Below, in pieces: positions 8,632 to 19,287 of a stretch of DNA of 42,056 bases. The stretch is from Thiolinea disciformis DSM 14473 (GTDB taxonomy: Bacteria; Pseudomonadota; Gammaproteobacteria; Thiotrichales; Thiotrichaceae): NCBI RefSeq assembly GCF_000371925.1, contig NZ_AQVE01000029.1, positions 1-42,056 on the forward strand, given 5' to 3'. Numbering within the stretch: the stretch's first letter is position 1; every line of letters begins with the position of its first letter. The notes beneath the pieces are model-generated. The model worked only from the letters and a program-made list of their open reading frames with translations, had not been told where the DNA came from and searched no databases. The translations under genes were made by a program, and so were the position numbers.

Positions 8632-8675
8632 GAAATAATCATTCCAATATTCTTAAAATAAGAAATAAATTTTCC
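8632..8675 (-). promoter_or_regulatory. Pair of candidate operator boxes upstream of iolG
   Basis: Two 14-base boxes sharing GAAATAA-N3-TTCC lie at 8632-8645 and 8662-8675, exactly 30 bases apart, so they would sit on the same face of the DNA. They match 11 of 14 positions with each other and are partly palindromic (GAAA-N6-TTCC). This is one base away from the GGAA-N6-TTCC motif reported for RpiR-type IolR repressors in rhizobia. No iolR gene is in the window. The boxes lie in the AT-rich gap between iolG and the divergent VOC gene and could act on either promoter. Confidence 0.4.
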
Positions 8676-8778
8676 ATTTTTTTCCCAAATACCTGCCTAG
8701 CTATGCGTTAAGCACTAAAAAAAGGTTATAATTTTGAGTCAAAGAATTATTCTCTTTAACAATTTTTGGAGCCACAGT

Positions 8779-9204
8779 ATGAGCCTTCAACCCTTTCACT
8801 TAGCTATCCCTGTCTATGATCTACCCGCAGCACGTGCTTTTTATGGGAAGGTATTTGGTTTAGCGGAAGGTCGCAGTGCTGAACATTGGGTCGATTTTAA
8901 TTTTTATGGGCATCAATTAGTCATTCACGAGCATCCCAAAACAGCATCACAAGAACATGCACACACAAATGCTGTGGACGGTCACGAGGTTCCTGTGCCT
9001 CATTTTGGAATTGTCTTAAACTGGGAGCAATGGGAAGCTCTAGCCGAACGCCTGCGCGCTTTTAACACTAGCTTTGTGATTGAGCCCTATATTCGTTTTA
9101 AAGGACAAGTGGGTGAGCAAGCCACGATGTTTCTGCTGGATCCCTGCGGTAATGCTTTGGAATTTAAAGCTTTTAAAGATATAAACCAGTTATTCGCAAG
9201 CTAA
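8779..9204 (+). CDS. VOC (glyoxalase/dioxygenase-fold) protein
   Basis: Encodes 141 residues from the ATG at 8779, chosen because GGAG sits seven bases upstream; the frame extends back to 8734 without a better site. It is a single vicinal-oxygen-chelate domain with two beta-alpha-beta-beta-beta units: [23 protein letters not shown] (residues ~5-27) and [20 protein letters not shown] (~75-95). It ends in the typical [17 protein letters not shown]. The metal-ligand pattern His-His-Glu seems present (His in FHLAIP, His in VPHFG, Glu in LEFK). It belongs to a conserved uncharacterised dioxygenase-like subgroup; the substrate is unknown. It is divergent from iolG and could share that promoter region, which does not prove a role in inositol metabolism. 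Confidence 0.8.
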   Translation: MSLQPFHLAIPVYDLPAARAFYGKVFGLAEGRSAEHWVDFNFYGHQLVIHEHPKTASQEHAHTNAVDGHEVPVPHFGIVLNWEQWEALAERLRAFNTSFVIEPYIRFKGQVGEQATMFLLDPCGNALEFKAFKDINQLFAS

Positions 9205-9287
9205 AATCGGCTTGCAAGTAGTAAGGGATTGTACAAAAATGCAGTGACTGTTTAGCATCAGCGCTTTAATCCTATAGAACCGCCATC

Positions 9288-10163
9288 TTGAACACCACCA
9301 ATCAAACCCTGCGCGGAATTTTTCTGACGCTTGCTGCGCTCCTTTGCTTTGCCAGCATGGATACTACGGTCAAATACTTGGCCGAGTCTTATAATATTCC
9401 CTTGATTGTGGCAATCCGTTACATCGTCAATACCTTATTCATTATCGCCGTCTTTGCGCCACATCAAGCTAAGACCATGCTCAAGACTCAACGCACAGGC
9501 TTAGTACTGGTGCGAGCAGCCTGCTTAACAAGCATGTCACTCTTAGTCGGTTTAGCACTCAAAGTCATGCCCGTAGCAGAAATGATTGCGATTAGCTTCC
9601 TCAGTCCGCTACTGGTAGCCTTATTAGCACGGCCTTTATTGGGAGAAACGATTGGTTTTCTGGGCTGGCTTGCCACCTTAACAGGTTTTATGGGTGTGAT
9701 GTTTATTGCCCAACCGAGCAATGGCCTAGACCCAAGCGGTGTCGTATTGATGTTGTTGGCAGTTATTGTAAACACCTTCTATCAACTCTTATCACGCTTA
9801 TTAGCACCTACCGAAACCACGGTCGCGCTACTGTTTTATACCACACTCATGGGGACTGTCGTGTTTGGTTTAACCCTACCTTGGGCTTGGTATGGTATCA
9901 AACCCACCACCCTACAAATTCTCTTATTTATCAGCACTGGCATTACGGGGGGCATAGGCCATTACCTTTTTACCGCTGCCTATCGCTATGCGCCCGCTAC
10001 CGTAATCGCACCGATTACTTATATCCAATTACTCTGGGCAGGTTTATTCGGCTGGTTAGTGTTTGGCGATCTACCAAGCGTGTGGAGTTTACTAGGCATG
10101 GGCTTGGTGATTCTATCTGGGCTCATGATGATGTTAAAAGCACGAAAACCCGCAATCCGTTAA
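9288..10163 (+). CDS. EamA/DMT-family permease
   Basis: Encodes 291 residues with about ten hydrophobic helices arranged as two EamA halves, the standard drug/metabolite transporter layout of an inner-membrane exporter or importer. The start must be the TTG at 9288: an in-frame stop lies at 9267-9269, and the next ATG would delete the first helix (GIFLTLAALLCFASMDTTVKY). Only a weak ribosome-binding site precedes it. The first half contains RYIVNTLFIIAVF and MLLAVIVNTFYQLLSRLLA; the second half contains GHYLFTAAYRYAPATVIAPI. It follows the VOC gene in the same direction after 83 bases. Its stop overlaps the convergent hutC stop as TTAA. The substrate is not predictable. Confidence 0.85.
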   Translation: MNTTNQTLRGIFLTLAALLCFASMDTTVKYLAESYNIPLIVAIRYIVNTLFIIAVFAPHQAKTMLKTQRTGLVLVRAACLTSMSLLVGLALKVMPVAEMIAISFLSPLLVALLARPLLGETIGFLGWLATLTGFMGVMFIAQPSNGLDPSGVVLMLLAVIVNTFYQLLSRLLAPTETTVALLFYTTLMGTVVFGLTLPWAWYGIKPTTLQILLFISTGITGGIGHYLFTAAYRYAPATVIAPITYIQLLWAGLFGWLVFGDLPSVWSLLGMGLVILSGLMMMLKARKPAIR

Positions 10164-10870
10164 GCAGGCAAGTTCATCACCGACCTCAACTTATACCGAT
10201 CCCCTGGATGCGTAAGTATAGCAAAACTAATCAAACGCTCCCCTGACCAAGTACGTCGACTGACCTGCAAACAAGGCAAATGGGCATCTAGTTTCAAATA
10301 ATGTTGAGCCTGTTTATTGGGTAAAATCGCTTCGACAATGTGTTCCATTGAAGTCAGCGTATATTGTTCAGACAGATATTGATTAGGTGTTTTTTGAGTG
10401 AAGTCTTGTTGTAAGTAATGGGGTAAAACACTAGTTGCTACATAACGTTCTTCGAGTTGAATCGGTAGCTGATTTTCTAAATGCACAATCAGCGAATGAA
10501 ACACGCAGCTGTGTAGGGGAATACCTAATTGTGTCGCTACTAATTCGGATGCAGCTTGCTCGTTTAAAGCAAGTACTTGGCTCGTATATTGATGGCCACG
10601 CGCCCGCACTTCTTCGGCAATATTGCGCACAGCCGCTAAGGGTGACTCGGCTTTGGGAGTAGCGACAAACGTCCCTAAGCCTGGATAACGTACCAACAAA
10701 CCTTCTTGTACCAGATCACGCAATGCCTTATTTACGGTCATGCGGCTCACGCTGAATTGTTCGACTAATTCAGCCTCGGTCGGGATTTTATCGCCTGCAG
10801 CATAGCTTTGGTTGCGAATCGCATCGCTAATGAATTGCTTAATTTGTTGGTAACGGGGTCGAGGATCCAC
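10160..10870 (-). CDS. hutC: HutC-like GntR-family repressor of the hut operon
   Basis: Encodes 236 residues from a GTG at 10870 preceded by AGGAG at good spacing. An N-terminal winged helix (YQQIKQFISDAIRNQSY, then IPTEAELVEQFSVSRMTVNKALRDLVQEGLL, then GLGTFV) is followed by a UTRA ligand domain of the HutC/FarR type. In known systems HutC represses hut genes and is released by urocanate. It is the last gene of the hut cluster, 47 bases downstream of hutH. A matching TGTA-N2-TACA site lies in front of hutI, supporting autoregulation through the operon promoter. Confidence 0.93.
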   Translation of the reverse strand: MDPRPRYQQIKQFISDAIRNQSYAAGDKIPTEAELVEQFSVSRMTVNKALRDLVQEGLLVRYPGLGTFVATPKAESPLAAVRNIAEEVRARGHQYTSQVLALNEQAASELVATQLGIPLHSCVFHSLIVHLENQLPIQLEERYVATSVLPHYLQQDFTQKTPNQYLSEQYTLTSMEHIVEAILPNKQAQHYLKLDAHLPCLQVSRRTWSGERLISFAILTHPGDRYKLRSVMNLPA

Positions 10871-10917
10871 CCAAAACTCCTAAGGATAAATTCGGGTGGT
10901 TATAGTAACAGTTTTAC

Positions 10918-12450
10918 TCATACACTGGTCAGTAAGTCTGACGGCATATAACGCTTTAACGCCCCACTACTCAACCATTGTTTAGCCTGTTCAATATCAG
11001 GGGCAAAGTAGCGATCTTTATCATAAAATGGCACACGCTCGCGCAATTCGGCTTTAGCCTTTTCTAATAGCTCCGTCGTTTTCAGTGGCGCACGAAAATC
11101 TAAACCTTGCGCGGCTGACAGCAATTCAATCGCTACAATGCCACAGGTATTATCCGCCATTTCCAATAAACGTCGTGCCGCAAAGGTTGCCATGGATACA
11201 TGATCCTCTTGATTGGCAGAGGTCGGCATACTATCTACAGAAGCAGGATGAGCATAGGTTTTATTCTCAGAGGCAAGGGCTGCGGCGGTCACTTGCGCAA
11301 TCATAAAACCGGAATTCACACCCCCATTATTGACTAAAAAGGGTGGCAATTTACTCAAATTGGAATCAATTAATAACGCCATGCGTCGTTCGGATAATGC
11401 GCCTATTTCGGCAATGGCTAGGGCTAAATTATCCGCCGCCATTGCGACAGGTTCGGCGTGGAAATTACCTCCTGAAATAAACTCATCTTCCTCGGCAAAC
11501 ACCAGAGGATTATCGGAGACGGCATTGGCTTCGGTGAGAATGACATCGGCAGCTTGGCGAATTTGTTGCAAACACGCACCCATCACTTGCGGCTGGCAAC
11601 GTAGCGAGTAAGGGTCTTGTACCTTGCCACAGTTTTGATGCGAACTGCCCAGCTCTGAGCCAGTACCCAGTAAATGTCGATATGCTGCGGCAGCATCGAT
11701 TTGGGTTTGATGTCCGCGTACCGCATGGACTCGCCCATCAAACGGTTTGCGACTGCCTAAAGCAGCTTCCACTGAAAATGCTCCAGCAACTGTCGCAGCC
11801 GCAAATAAATCTTCCGCTGCAAATAAGCCTTGTAAAGCAAAAGCGGTGGAGGCTTGCGTGCCATTGAGTAGGGCTAAACCTTCTTTGGGCGCGAGCGTTA
11901 TCGGGGTTAAGCCCGCGTGTTTTAAACCTTCGGATGCAGGTAAACGTTTACCCTCAATCAGTACTTCACCTTCACCTAAAAGTACTGTACTCATATGTGC
12001 GAGTGGAGCTAAATCACCTGATGCACCGACTGAGCCTTTTTGCGGCACGCAGGGGTAAATTTGTTGATTGAGCAACTGTATTAAGCGTTCAATCACTTCA
12101 TAGCGAATGCCGGAAAATCCGCGTGCTAGCGAGTTAATTTTCAACACCATCATCAGGCGAACCGTAGCTTCTTCCATTAAAGCCCCCGTACCTGCCGCGT
12201 GAGAAAGTACAATACTGCGTTGTAATAGCTCTAAATCTTTGGGTTCAATACGTGTATTCGCCAGCAATCCGAAGCCTGTGTTAATGCCGTACACCACGCG
12301 ATTTTCGGTAATCACTTTGGCAACGGCAGTGGCACTCGCATCAATCGCTGCGCGACAGGCTGGATCGAGGCTTACGCGTACAGGTTGCAACGCGACTTGG
12401 CGCAATTCGGCGAGGGTTAATTGCCCTGGTTTGATGATCAGTTCAAACAT
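10918..12450 (-). CDS. hutH: Histidine ammonia-lyase HutH
   Basis: Encodes 510 residues, the normal length. It deaminates L-histidine to urocanate. The Ala143-Ser144-Gly145 triad in [15 protein letters not shown] forms the self-made MIO electrophile, one residue from the position in Pseudomonas putida HAL. The active-site tyrosine loop ([10 protein letters not shown]) and the segment [25 protein letters not shown] conserved in the family are intact. Phenylalanine or tyrosine ammonia-lyases share the fold, but the hut neighbours and the SSHQNC segment favour histidine. It starts one base after the hutU stop, so it is translationally coupled. Confidence 0.96.
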   Translation of the reverse strand: MFELIIKPGQLTLAELRQVALQPVRVSLDPACRAAIDASATAVAKVITENRVVYGINTGFGLLANTRIEPKDLELLQRSIVLSHAAGTGALMEEATVRLMMVLKINSLARGFSGIRYEVIERLIQLLNQQIYPCVPQKGSVGASGDLAPLAHMSTVLLGEGEVLIEGKRLPASEGLKHAGLTPITLAPKEGLALLNGTQASTAFALQGLFAAEDLFAAATVAGAFSVEAALGSRKPFDGRVHAVRGHQTQIDAAAAYRHLLGTGSELGSSHQNCGKVQDPYSLRCQPQVMGACLQQIRQAADVILTEANAVSDNPLVFAEEDEFISGGNFHAEPVAMAADNLALAIAEIGALSERRMALLIDSNLSKLPPFLVNNGGVNSGFMIAQVTAAALASENKTYAHPASVDSMPTSANQEDHVSMATFAARRLLEMADNTCGIVAIELLSAAQGLDFRAPLKTTELLEKAKAELRERVPFYDKDRYFAPDIEQAKQWLSSGALKRYMPSDLLTSV

Positions 12451-12451
12451 A

Positions 12452-14122
12452 TCACGCCCCCAGCATTGGTAAATCTAAGCCATTCTCATGCGCACAGGTT
12501 TGCGCAATCTCATAACCTGCATCAGCATGACGCATTACCCCTGTAGCGGGGTCATTGCGTAATACTCGCGCTAAACGTTTAGCCGCTGCATCCGTACCAT
12601 CGGCAACAATCACCACACCCGCGTGTTGACTAAAGCCCATTCCCACACCCCCGCCGTGATGAATCGAAACCCATGTTGCTCCGCCTGCGGTATTGAGTAG
12701 TGCATTCAATAGGGGCCAATCGGATACGGCATCTGAGCCATCCAACATACTTTCGGTTTCACGGTTTGGACTGGCTACTGAGCCTGAATCCAAATGATCA
12801 CGCCCAATCACAATTGGCGCTTTTAATTCACCTGATTTGACCATTTCATTGAAGGCTAACCCCAAGCGTGCGCGATCTTTTAGACCCACCCAGCAAATCC
12901 GTGCAGGTAAGCCCTGAAATGCAATCCGCTCACGTGCCATATCTAACCAATTATGCAAATGCGCATCATCTGGCAGTAGCTCTTTTACTTTCTGATCGGT
13001 TTTATAAATGTCCTCAGGGTCGCCCGACAACGCAGCCCAACGGAATGGACCAATCCCTTGACAGAACAGCGGTCGAATATAAGCAGGTACAAAGCCGGGG
13101 AAGTTAAAGGCGTTTTCTACACCTTTTTCCAACGCCATTTGGCGAATATTATTGCCGTAATCAGTAGTCGGAGCGCCCCGTTCTTGTAGAGTCAGCATGG
13201 CACGCACTTGAATGGCCATGGATTCTTTCGCCGCATCGACTACTGCTTTCGGGTCAGTTTCACGCATTTGCTTGGCTTGTTCTAACGTCCAACCTTTAGG
13301 TAAATAACCATTCAAAGGGTCATGCGCACTGGTTTGATCAGTGACTACATCGGGCAAAATATTACGTGCAACAATTTCAGGATAAATGTCGGCGCAATTG
13401 CCTAATAGACCTACTGAAATTGCTTTGCCTTCGGCTTTTGCGCTGGCAATCATATCGAGCGCTTGATCAAGGTTATACGCCTTCTTATCCACGTAGCGAG
13501 TGCGTAAACGGAAATCAATGCGGGTTTCATCACATTCCACCGCAATACAAGAAAAACCTGCCATCGTTGCCGCTAGTGGTTGTGCACCACCCATGCCACC
13601 TAAACCACCTGTCAGAATCCAACGTCCTTTAGCATTACCGTTATAGTGTTGCTTTGCCATTGCCACAAAGGTTTCATAAGTACCCTGCACAATGCCTTGT
13701 GAGCCAATATAAATCCATGAGCCTGCGGTCATTTGCCCATACATCATCAGCCCTTGTTGATCTAACTGATTAAAGTGCTCCCAATTCGCCCAATGCGGAA
13801 CTAGATTGGAATTAGCAATTAATACGCGTGGCGCATCTGCATGAGTTTGGAACACGCCGACAGGCTTGCCGGATTGAATCAATAAGGTTTGATCAGCTTC
13901 CAAGCGTTTGAGTACTTCAATAATCTTGTCGTAACAAGCCCAATCACGTGCGGCGCGTCCAATGCCACCATACACCACTAAGTCTTCAGGGCGCTCGGCT
14001 ACATCAGGATGTAAGTTATTCATTAACATGCGCATCGGTGCTTCGGTGAGCCACGATTTGCAGCTTAACTCAGTACCTGTTGGGGCAATAATGCGACGGC
14101 TCGCGTCATGACGATTATTCAT
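12452..14122 (-). CDS. hutU: Urocanate hydratase HutU
   Basis: Encodes 556 residues, the standard urocanase size, from the ATG at 14122, which has GGAG upstream and an eight-base overlap with hutG. A frame extension to 14218 is ignored. It converts urocanate to 4-imidazolone-5-propionate using tightly bound NAD as an electrophile. Visible are the glycine-rich NAD site [22 protein letters not shown], the [18 protein letters not shown] segment with the active-site Cys, and the conserved [17 protein letters not shown] near the C-terminus. The protein appears intact and is the third gene of the operon. Confidence 0.96.
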   Translation of the reverse strand: MNNRHDASRRIIAPTGTELSCKSWLTEAPMRMLMNNLHPDVAERPEDLVVYGGIGRAARDWACYDKIIEVLKRLEADQTLLIQSGKPVGVFQTHADAPRVLIANSNLVPHWANWEHFNQLDQQGLMMYGQMTAGSWIYIGSQGIVQGTYETFVAMAKQHYNGNAKGRWILTGGLGGMGGAQPLAATMAGFSCIAVECDETRIDFRLRTRYVDKKAYNLDQALDMIASAKAEGKAISVGLLGNCADIYPEIVARNILPDVVTDQTSAHDPLNGYLPKGWTLEQAKQMRETDPKAVVDAAKESMAIQVRAMLTLQERGAPTTDYGNNIRQMALEKGVENAFNFPGFVPAYIRPLFCQGIGPFRWAALSGDPEDIYKTDQKVKELLPDDAHLHNWLDMARERIAFQGLPARICWVGLKDRARLGLAFNEMVKSGELKAPIVIGRDHLDSGSVASPNRETESMLDGSDAVSDWPLLNALLNTAGGATWVSIHHGGGVGMGFSQHAGVVIVADGTDAAAKRLARVLRNDPATGVMRHADAGYEIAQTCAHENGLDLPMLGA

Positions 14123-15071
14123 ACTGTGCTCCTGTGATGCTATAAAACAAGCGTGCAGCCACACGTGCTGTTTGCAAATCTTGATCGTAGTTAGGGTTAT
14201 ATTCGGCAATATCGGCAAGGCGCAATTTCTGGCTTGCGCGAATTAAATCAATAATGGGTTCGAGTACTTCTAAATGTACCCCACGCGGTGCGGGCGCACT
14301 GACACCGGAGGCAACGCTGGCGGGTAGTACATCCAAATCAATGGTTAGATAGAGGTGTTCGCAACTTTCAATAAAGGTTTTGACTTGCGCTAAGGTGTCG
14401 GCTAAATCAAGTAAAGTCATGTGCTTATCTAAGCGATAAGACACTTGCCACTCCTTAGCACGTTGAAATAGAGCTTGCGTATTTGCCATTTCACTCGCGC
14501 CTAAACAGCAGTACTGAAATGACCAACTACGCTCTTTGCAACTTTGCGCGATTTGATAAAACGGCGTGCCCGAATTGCAACCATTCACATCAGTGCGAAG
14601 ATCAAAATGCGCATCAAAATTAATAATGCCAATTTTGGGGTTAGTAGTAGTACTAGCTAAATGATTGGCTAAACCCAACCAAGAGCCATAAGCCACTTCA
14701 TGTCCGCCCCCTAGTATGATAGGGAAGTGGTTTTGGTCGAGTAATTGGTTGATTTGCTTAGCTAAATAGGTGTGTGCGCTTTCTAAATCGCCCTCGATGC
14801 AATGGACATTACCCGCGTCATAAACCACTTTTTGTGGATTCCACGGAACGCTGGCGAGTATTTTACGAATCTGATTCGGTGCTTGTGCTGCACCCACACG
14901 CCCTTGATTGCGGCGTACGCCTTCATCAGAACAAAAGCCTACAAGCGCTAAACCTGTGGGTAGATTTTCAGAAAAAGGCTTAATTACTTGATGCAAACGC
15001 TTTGATAATTCAGGGATTTCGCCTTGATCAACGCGCCCTGTCCAAAGGCTCTTAAAATCAAACTCAGACAT
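14115..15071 (-). CDS. hutG: Formimidoylglutamase HutG (arginase fold)
   Basis: Encodes 318 residues from the ATG at 15071, which overlaps the end of hutI by eight bases (ATGTCTGA); the longer frame to 15197 would lie inside hutI. It belongs to the ureohydrolase family and hydrolyses N-formimidoyl-L-glutamate to glutamate and formamide. The binuclear manganese ligands are in [23 protein letters not shown] and [23 protein letters not shown]. Presence of this enzyme, with no HutF deiminase or second HutG visible, indicates the one-step formamide-releasing route. Agmatinase or arginase are excluded by context rather than by a single residue. Confidence 0.93.
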   Translation of the reverse strand: MSEFDFKSLWTGRVDQGEIPELSKRLHQVIKPFSENLPTGLALVGFCSDEGVRRNQGRVGAAQAPNQIRKILASVPWNPQKVVYDAGNVHCIEGDLESAHTYLAKQINQLLDQNHFPIILGGGHEVAYGSWLGLANHLASTTTNPKIGIINFDAHFDLRTDVNGCNSGTPFYQIAQSCKERSWSFQYCCLGASEMANTQALFQRAKEWQVSYRLDKHMTLLDLADTLAQVKTFIESCEHLYLTIDLDVLPASVASGVSAPAPRGVHLEVLEPIIDLIRASQKLRLADIAEYNPNYDQDLQTARVAARLFYSITGAQYE

Positions 15072-16302
15072 GGCTAAGCTTTCCTGCAAACACGCGCTGT
15101 TTAATCGGATTAATACCAACTTGATACGCAAGTTCGGCAGGATGTTGAATGTTCCAAACGATAAAATCCGCCGCAAAACCTTCCCGTAATTGTCCAATCT
15201 GATCTTGCAAACCTAATGCTTTCGCTGCATGACGTGTAACACCCAGCAATGCTTCTTCAGGTGTTAAACGGAATAAAGTACACGCCATATTCATCGCCAA
15301 ACGCAACGAGGCAAGGGGTGCAGTACCTGGATTAAAATCAGTAGCCACTGCCATTGGTACGTGATAACGACGCAATAATTCAATCGGAGGTACTTGAGTT
15401 TCGCGTAGGAAATAGAATGCAGCAGGTAGTAGAGTTGCAACCGTACCTGACTCAGCCATTGCTTGCACACCTTCCTCATCAAGCCACTCTAAATGATCGG
15501 CTGACCATGCCTGATAACGGGCGGCTAAGGCGCTAGCATGTTGATTACTAAGCTGTTCTGCATGGATATGAATCCCTAAACCATGTGTTTGTGCGGTTTG
15601 TAATACTTTTTCGGTTTGTGCAGGGTTAAAGGCTATGTGTTCACAAAACACATCGACCGCATCCGCCAGATTTTCTGCCACCGCCGCAGGAATCAGCTCT
15701 TGGCACACCCAATCAATATAGGCATCCGCACGGTTTTTATATTCTGGTGGTAAAGCATGTGCGCCCAGTAGAGTAGTCGATACGCGCACGGGAAAACGCT
15801 TGGTTAACTCGCGTGCAGCACGCAGCATATTCAGTTCACTGTGTAAATCTAAACCGTAACCTGATTTGATTTCGATAGTGGTGACACCTTCTGCCATTAA
15901 GGCTTTTAAACGCGGAATCGCTAGTTCAACTAATTGCTCAACACTGGCTTGGCGTGTGGCGTAAACAGTGGAGAGAATGCCGCCTCCTTGTTGTGCAATT
16001 TGTTCATAACTTGCGCCTAGTAAACGTTGCTCGAATTCTTGGGCGCGGTTACCTGCATGGATTAGGTGAGTATGACTATCGATGAAACTGGGGGTAATGA
16101 GTGCATTTTGTGCGTCGTGGATTGGTAGATTTGTTAGTTCAGAGTGCTGTTGTTCAAACACTGGCATAGGGGCAATGCAGGCAATCTTATCTTGCTTCAC
16201 ACCGAGTACTTGATGAGGTAATAAACCATAAGCTTGAGTGTGATTTAGGTCACAAGTCGCTAAGTTGGCATTGATCCACAGTGCATCGCAGTCTTTAAGC
16301 AT
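15064..16302 (-). CDS. hutI: Imidazolonepropionase HutI
   Basis: Encodes 412 residues from the ATG at 16302, which has a strong AGGAGG a few bases upstream. The frame continues to 16377 but would cross the operator. It is an amidohydrolase that opens 4-imidazolone-5-propionate to N-formimino-L-glutamate. Metal and substrate residues are visible in [58 protein letters not shown] and [12 protein letters not shown]. It is the first gene of the operon and lies directly behind the HutC-type operator, so its promoter probably drives all five genes. Confidence 0.95.
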   Translation of the reverse strand: MLKDCDALWINANLATCDLNHTQAYGLLPHQVLGVKQDKIACIAPMPVFEQQHSELTNLPIHDAQNALITPSFIDSHTHLIHAGNRAQEFEQRLLGASYEQIAQQGGGILSTVYATRQASVEQLVELAIPRLKALMAEGVTTIEIKSGYGLDLHSELNMLRAARELTKRFPVRVSTTLLGAHALPPEYKNRADAYIDWVCQELIPAAVAENLADAVDVFCEHIAFNPAQTEKVLQTAQTHGLGIHIHAEQLSNQHASALAARYQAWSADHLEWLDEEGVQAMAESGTVATLLPAAFYFLRETQVPPIELLRRYHVPMAVATDFNPGTAPLASLRLAMNMACTLFRLTPEEALLGVTRHAAKALGLQDQIGQLREGFAADFIVWNIQHPAELAYQVGINPIKQRVFAGKLSHV

Positions 16303-16326
16303 CACTCCTCCTCTCTCTCGCATCTT

Positions 16327-16348
16327 TTGTATAGATATGTATATACAA
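16327..16348 (-). promoter_or_regulatory. HutC-type operator upstream of hutI
   Basis: The perfect palindrome TGTATATACA occupies 16338-16347 and fits the TGTA-N2-TACA box known for HutC. It is embedded in a wider imperfect palindrome whose outer arms are TTGTATA (16327-16333) and TATACAA (16342-16348). The site is 25-46 bases upstream of the hutI start codon, where a repressor would block the promoter. I saw no second TGTATATACA in the window. Confidence 0.75.
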
Positions 16349-16371
16349 TATGATAAAAGAAAACGCAAGTA

Positions 16372-16390
16372 AAGCAATGCAAAATTGCTT
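16372..16390 (-). terminator. Weak hairpin downstream of the OsmC-family gene
   Basis: AAGCAAT at 16372-16378 pairs perfectly with ATTGCTT at 16384-16390 around a five-base loop. On the minus strand it follows the OsmC-family stop by about 20 bases and is followed by a T-rich but interrupted stretch. The stem is AT-rich, so it would be a weak terminator at best, separating this gene from the hut promoter. Confidence 0.3.
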
Positions 16391-16410
16391 CCATGTATCT
16401 TTAGCTAAAC

Positions 16411-16878
16411 CTAATTTACGACAGGCTCACAGCGCAGTTCTGTCTTGACTGAATTGGCAATAAAACATTCTTCATGAGCCTCATGGTGCAGTTGGAGTAA
16501 TTGTTCAGGCGAGGGCAAGTGCTCGCCTGAAAAAACGACCTTGGGCTTTAAGGTGACTAAGGTCATGGCTAAGCGACCCTGCTCATTTTTTGCCATCACG
16601 CCTTCGGCTTGATCATGATAAGTGTCCACGACAAACTTATGCTGAGACGCGATAGAAAGAAACCACAGCATATGGCAATTGGCTAAAGCCGCAACAAATA
16701 GCTCTTCAGGATCGACTGCATGAGCATCCGAATACGGTAGTGGCACAACATGCGGCGAGGACGAGGCGCTTAGTTCAAGTCCACCATCAAATCGTAAGAC
16801 ATGCCGCCTACTATAACGATTATCTAGAAATTTCTGTTCATTACGCTGCCACAACACCTCAGCCGTATAAATCGCCAT
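16411..16878 (-). CDS. OsmC-family peroxiredoxin-like protein
   Basis: Encodes 155 residues from the ATG at 16878, with AAGGAG upstream; an extension to 16950 would overlap the regulator gene. OsmC/Ohr proteins are cytoplasmic thiol peroxidases that reduce organic hydroperoxides with two conserved cysteines. Both are present: Cys68 in LFVAALANCHMLWFL and a second near residue 138 in HEECFIANSVK. The overall pattern fits a YhfA/OsmC-like subgroup rather than classical Ohr. It lies 68 bases downstream of the Lrp-family gene on the same strand and may be cotranscribed with it. The substrate is not known. Confidence 0.87.
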   Translation of the reverse strand: MAIYTAEVLWQRNEQKFLDNRYSRRHVLRFDGGLELSASSSPHVVPLPYSDAHAVDPEELFVAALANCHMLWFLSIASQHKFVVDTYHDQAEGVMAKNEQGRLAMTLVTLKPKVVFSGEHLPSPEQLLQLHHEAHEECFIANSVKTELRCEPVVN

Positions 16879-16946
16879 TTCTAACTCCTTTTTGGGTAAT
16901 GCAAAGCAATAGAGGCTTTTCCACTGCCAACATTGACAACGATGCT

Positions 16947-17411
16947 TCAAGTAATCGGCACGGCTCGACTATCCACCACCCGCCGCAACACAAAACTGGT
17001 ATGCACGCTGGTGACACCACTAATATGATTGATACGCTTGAGCAATAGCTCTTGATAGGCGTCGAGATCTTTTACGATCACTTTGAGTTGGTAATCCGCA
17101 CTCTGGCCTGTAATTAATAAACACTCAATCACTTCTGGCAATTCCCGAATCTGAGCTTCAAAGGTTTTGAAACGTTCATCGGTGTGTTTATCCATCGCAA
17201 TATGTACCAAAGCCATCAGCGTATAACCAAGCTTTTTTGCATCCACCAAAGCATGATAAGCCGTAATCACCCCCGCCTCTTCTAAAGCACGTACCCGTCT
17301 TAAACAAGGGGAAGGTGATAAACCAATCCGATCCGCCAAGTCTTGATTACTTAAGCGTCCGTCTTGCTGCAAGCATTTCAAAATCTGATAATCGTAGCGA
17401 TCTAATTCCAT
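16947..17411 (-). CDS. Lrp/AsnC-family transcriptional regulator
   Basis: Encodes 154 residues. The N-terminal helix-turn-helix is classical (DYQILKCLQQDGRLSNQDLADRIGLSPSPCLRRVRALEEAGVI, residues ~6-48). It is followed by a RAM ligand-binding domain (YTLMALVHIAMDKHTD to VTSVHTSFVLRRVV). These proteins form octamers that sense amino acids. It is divergent from leuA across a 157-base AT-rich gap, so regulation of leuA and itself is plausible. Whether it senses leucine or another amino acid, or regulates the OsmC-family gene, cannot be read from the sequence. Confidence 0.9.
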   Translation of the reverse strand: MELDRYDYQILKCLQQDGRLSNQDLADRIGLSPSPCLRRVRALEEAGVITAYHALVDAKKLGYTLMALVHIAMDKHTDERFKTFEAQIRELPEVIECLLITGQSADYQLKVIVKDLDAYQELLLKRINHISGVTSVHTSFVLRRVVDSRAVPIT

Positions 17412-17568
17412 ATATAACCACTTTATAAAAAGATAATGCTAATTTTTGTTTTTTATACGCTATTTTATGCCAAAAAATGAATATTTAACAGTTTAGAACG
17501 CAATCCTCTGCTAGACCCATTTGCTTACACTAGCTCACATTCATTTATAGCAAATTTAGGATTCGATC

Positions 17569-19263
17569 GTGTTAAAGCAGCCCTCTACCAAATACCGAGC
17601 TTTTAAGCCGGTGAATTTACCAGATCGTCAATGGCCAAGCCGTAGCATCACGCAAGCACCCCTTTGGATGAGCACTGATTTGCGTGATGGCAATCAGTCC
17701 TTGTTTGAGCCGATGAATAGCGTACAGAAATTGAAATTGTTCAAGGAGTTGTGCGGCATTGGCTTTAAGGAAATTGAAGTCGGCTTTCCTTCGGCCTCCC
17801 AAACTGATTTTAATTTTGTGCGCCAACTCATCACCGAAGGCCATATTCCTAGCGATGTCAGCATCGAAGTATTAACCCAAGCACGTGAGCATTTGATTCG
17901 CCAAACGATTGAATCATTACATGGTGCACGCCGTGCGATTGTGCACGTTTATAACGCGACTAGTCCGCAATTCCGCAATCTTGTGTTTGACATGAGTAAA
18001 GCGGAAGTGCTGGCGATGGCGGTGAGTGCCGTGCGTTTGGTGAAGGCATTGACCGCGCAACAGCCTGAAACAGAATGGACGTTGCAATATAGTCCTGAAA
18101 CGTTCAGCATGACCGAATTAGATTTTGCTTTGGAAATTTGCAATGCAGTGACGGATGCGTGGGAAGCCACACCAGACCATAAAATTATTTTGAATTTGCC
18201 TGCCACAGTCGAGGCTGCCACAGCGAATATTTATGCCGATCAAATTGAATGGACGCATCGCCATTTAGCCAAGCGCGACAGTATTATCTTAAGTGTGCAT
18301 CCCCATAATGACCGTGGCACGGCGGTTGCGGCCACCGAATTAGCCTTAATGGCGGGTGCTGATCGAGTGGAAGGTTGTTTATTTGGACATGGCGAACGCA
18401 CTGGCAATGTCGATTTAGTTACCTTGGCTTTGAATCTTTATACCCAAGGTATTGATCCGCAATTGGATTTTTCCAATATCAATCGGGTGGCACGTTTGGT
18501 GGAAGAATGCACGCAATTGCCGATTCATCCGCGCCATCCTTATGTGGGCGATTTGGTCTTTACGGCCTTCTCTGGCTCGCATCAAGACGCGATTAAAAAA
18601 GGCTTTGCCGCCCAAAAACCTGATGCGCTATGGAATGTGCCTTATTTGCCGCTTGATCCTGCCGATGTGGGACGCAGCTATGATTCAGTGATTCGGGTCA
18701 ATAGCCAATCGGGTAAGGGTGGTATTGCCTATTTAATGGAAAATGCGCATGGCATCGTCATGCCGCGCCGCTTACAAATTGAATTTGCCGCCGTGGTTCA
18801 ACAGCAGATGGATGCGTCTGGGCTAGAACTGAGTTCAGATGATTTATGGCATATCTTCAATCAACACTACTTAGCCCGCCAAACGCTGTTTACTTATCAA
18901 GAGCACCATTTATTTGAACATGGCAATGCGCAAGGCATTCGGGTATTAGTGAATATCCATGATCAGCCGCAGTGGCTTAGGGGTGAAGGTAATGGCCCAA
19001 TTGATGCGTTCATACAGGCTTTGGCGCAGATTGGCATTGAGGTAACAGTACACAGCTATGAAGAGCGCTCGATGAGTTCAAGCGCTAGCGCGGGCAATGC
19101 TAAAGCCTGTGCCTTTGTTGAGCTAGCCCATGCTGGACAAAGCACCACCACTTATGGCGTGGGCATTGATGAGAATATTATTACTGCCTCGTTGAAAGCG
19201 ATTATCAGCAGTTTGAATCGCTTAGGGGATGCTGTCGTCAGCCACTACCGGCAGGCTGCTTAA
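17569..19263 (+). CDS. leuA: 2-isopropylmalate synthase LeuA
   Basis: Encodes 564 residues starting at a GTG at 17569 with a short AGG upstream. It condenses 2-oxoisovalerate with acetyl-CoA, the first committed step of leucine synthesis. The DRE-TIM catalytic domain shows [16 protein letters not shown] (Arg39/Asp40) and the metal-binding [40 protein letters not shown]. The C-terminal regulatory domain ends with [28 protein letters not shown]. Length and N-terminus ([21 protein letters not shown]) place it in the longer LeuA type 2 class. Other leu genes are not in the window. The Lrp-type gene opposite it may control it. Confidence 0.95.
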   Translation: MLKQPSTKYRAFKPVNLPDRQWPSRSITQAPLWMSTDLRDGNQSLFEPMNSVQKLKLFKELCGIGFKEIEVGFPSASQTDFNFVRQLITEGHIPSDVSIEVLTQAREHLIRQTIESLHGARRAIVHVYNATSPQFRNLVFDMSKAEVLAMAVSAVRLVKALTAQQPETEWTLQYSPETFSMTELDFALEICNAVTDAWEATPDHKIILNLPATVEAATANIYADQIEWTHRHLAKRDSIILSVHPHNDRGTAVAATELALMAGADRVEGCLFGHGERTGNVDLVTLALNLYTQGIDPQLDFSNINRVARLVEECTQLPIHPRHPYVGDLVFTAFSGSHQDAIKKGFAAQKPDALWNVPYLPLDPADVGRSYDSVIRVNSQSGKGGIAYLMENAHGIVMPRRLQIEFAAVVQQQMDASGLELSSDDLWHIFNQHYLARQTLFTYQEHHLFEHGNAQGIRVLVNIHDQPQWLRGEGNGPIDAFIQALAQIGIEVTVHSYEERSMSSSASAGNAKACAFVELAHAGQSTTTYGVGIDENIITASLKAIISSLNRLGDAVVSHYRQAA

Positions 19264-19287
19264 AGATTGGATCATGCTGGCTCGAAA

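Noticed and set aside
9196-9215. GCAAGC/GCTTGC hairpin at the end of the VOC gene as a terminator
   Set aside because: The stem overlaps the coding end, is only six bases and has no T-run after it.
16303-16377. Longer HutI start
   Set aside because: It would translate through the HutC operator, and a strong AGGAGG precedes the ATG at 16302.
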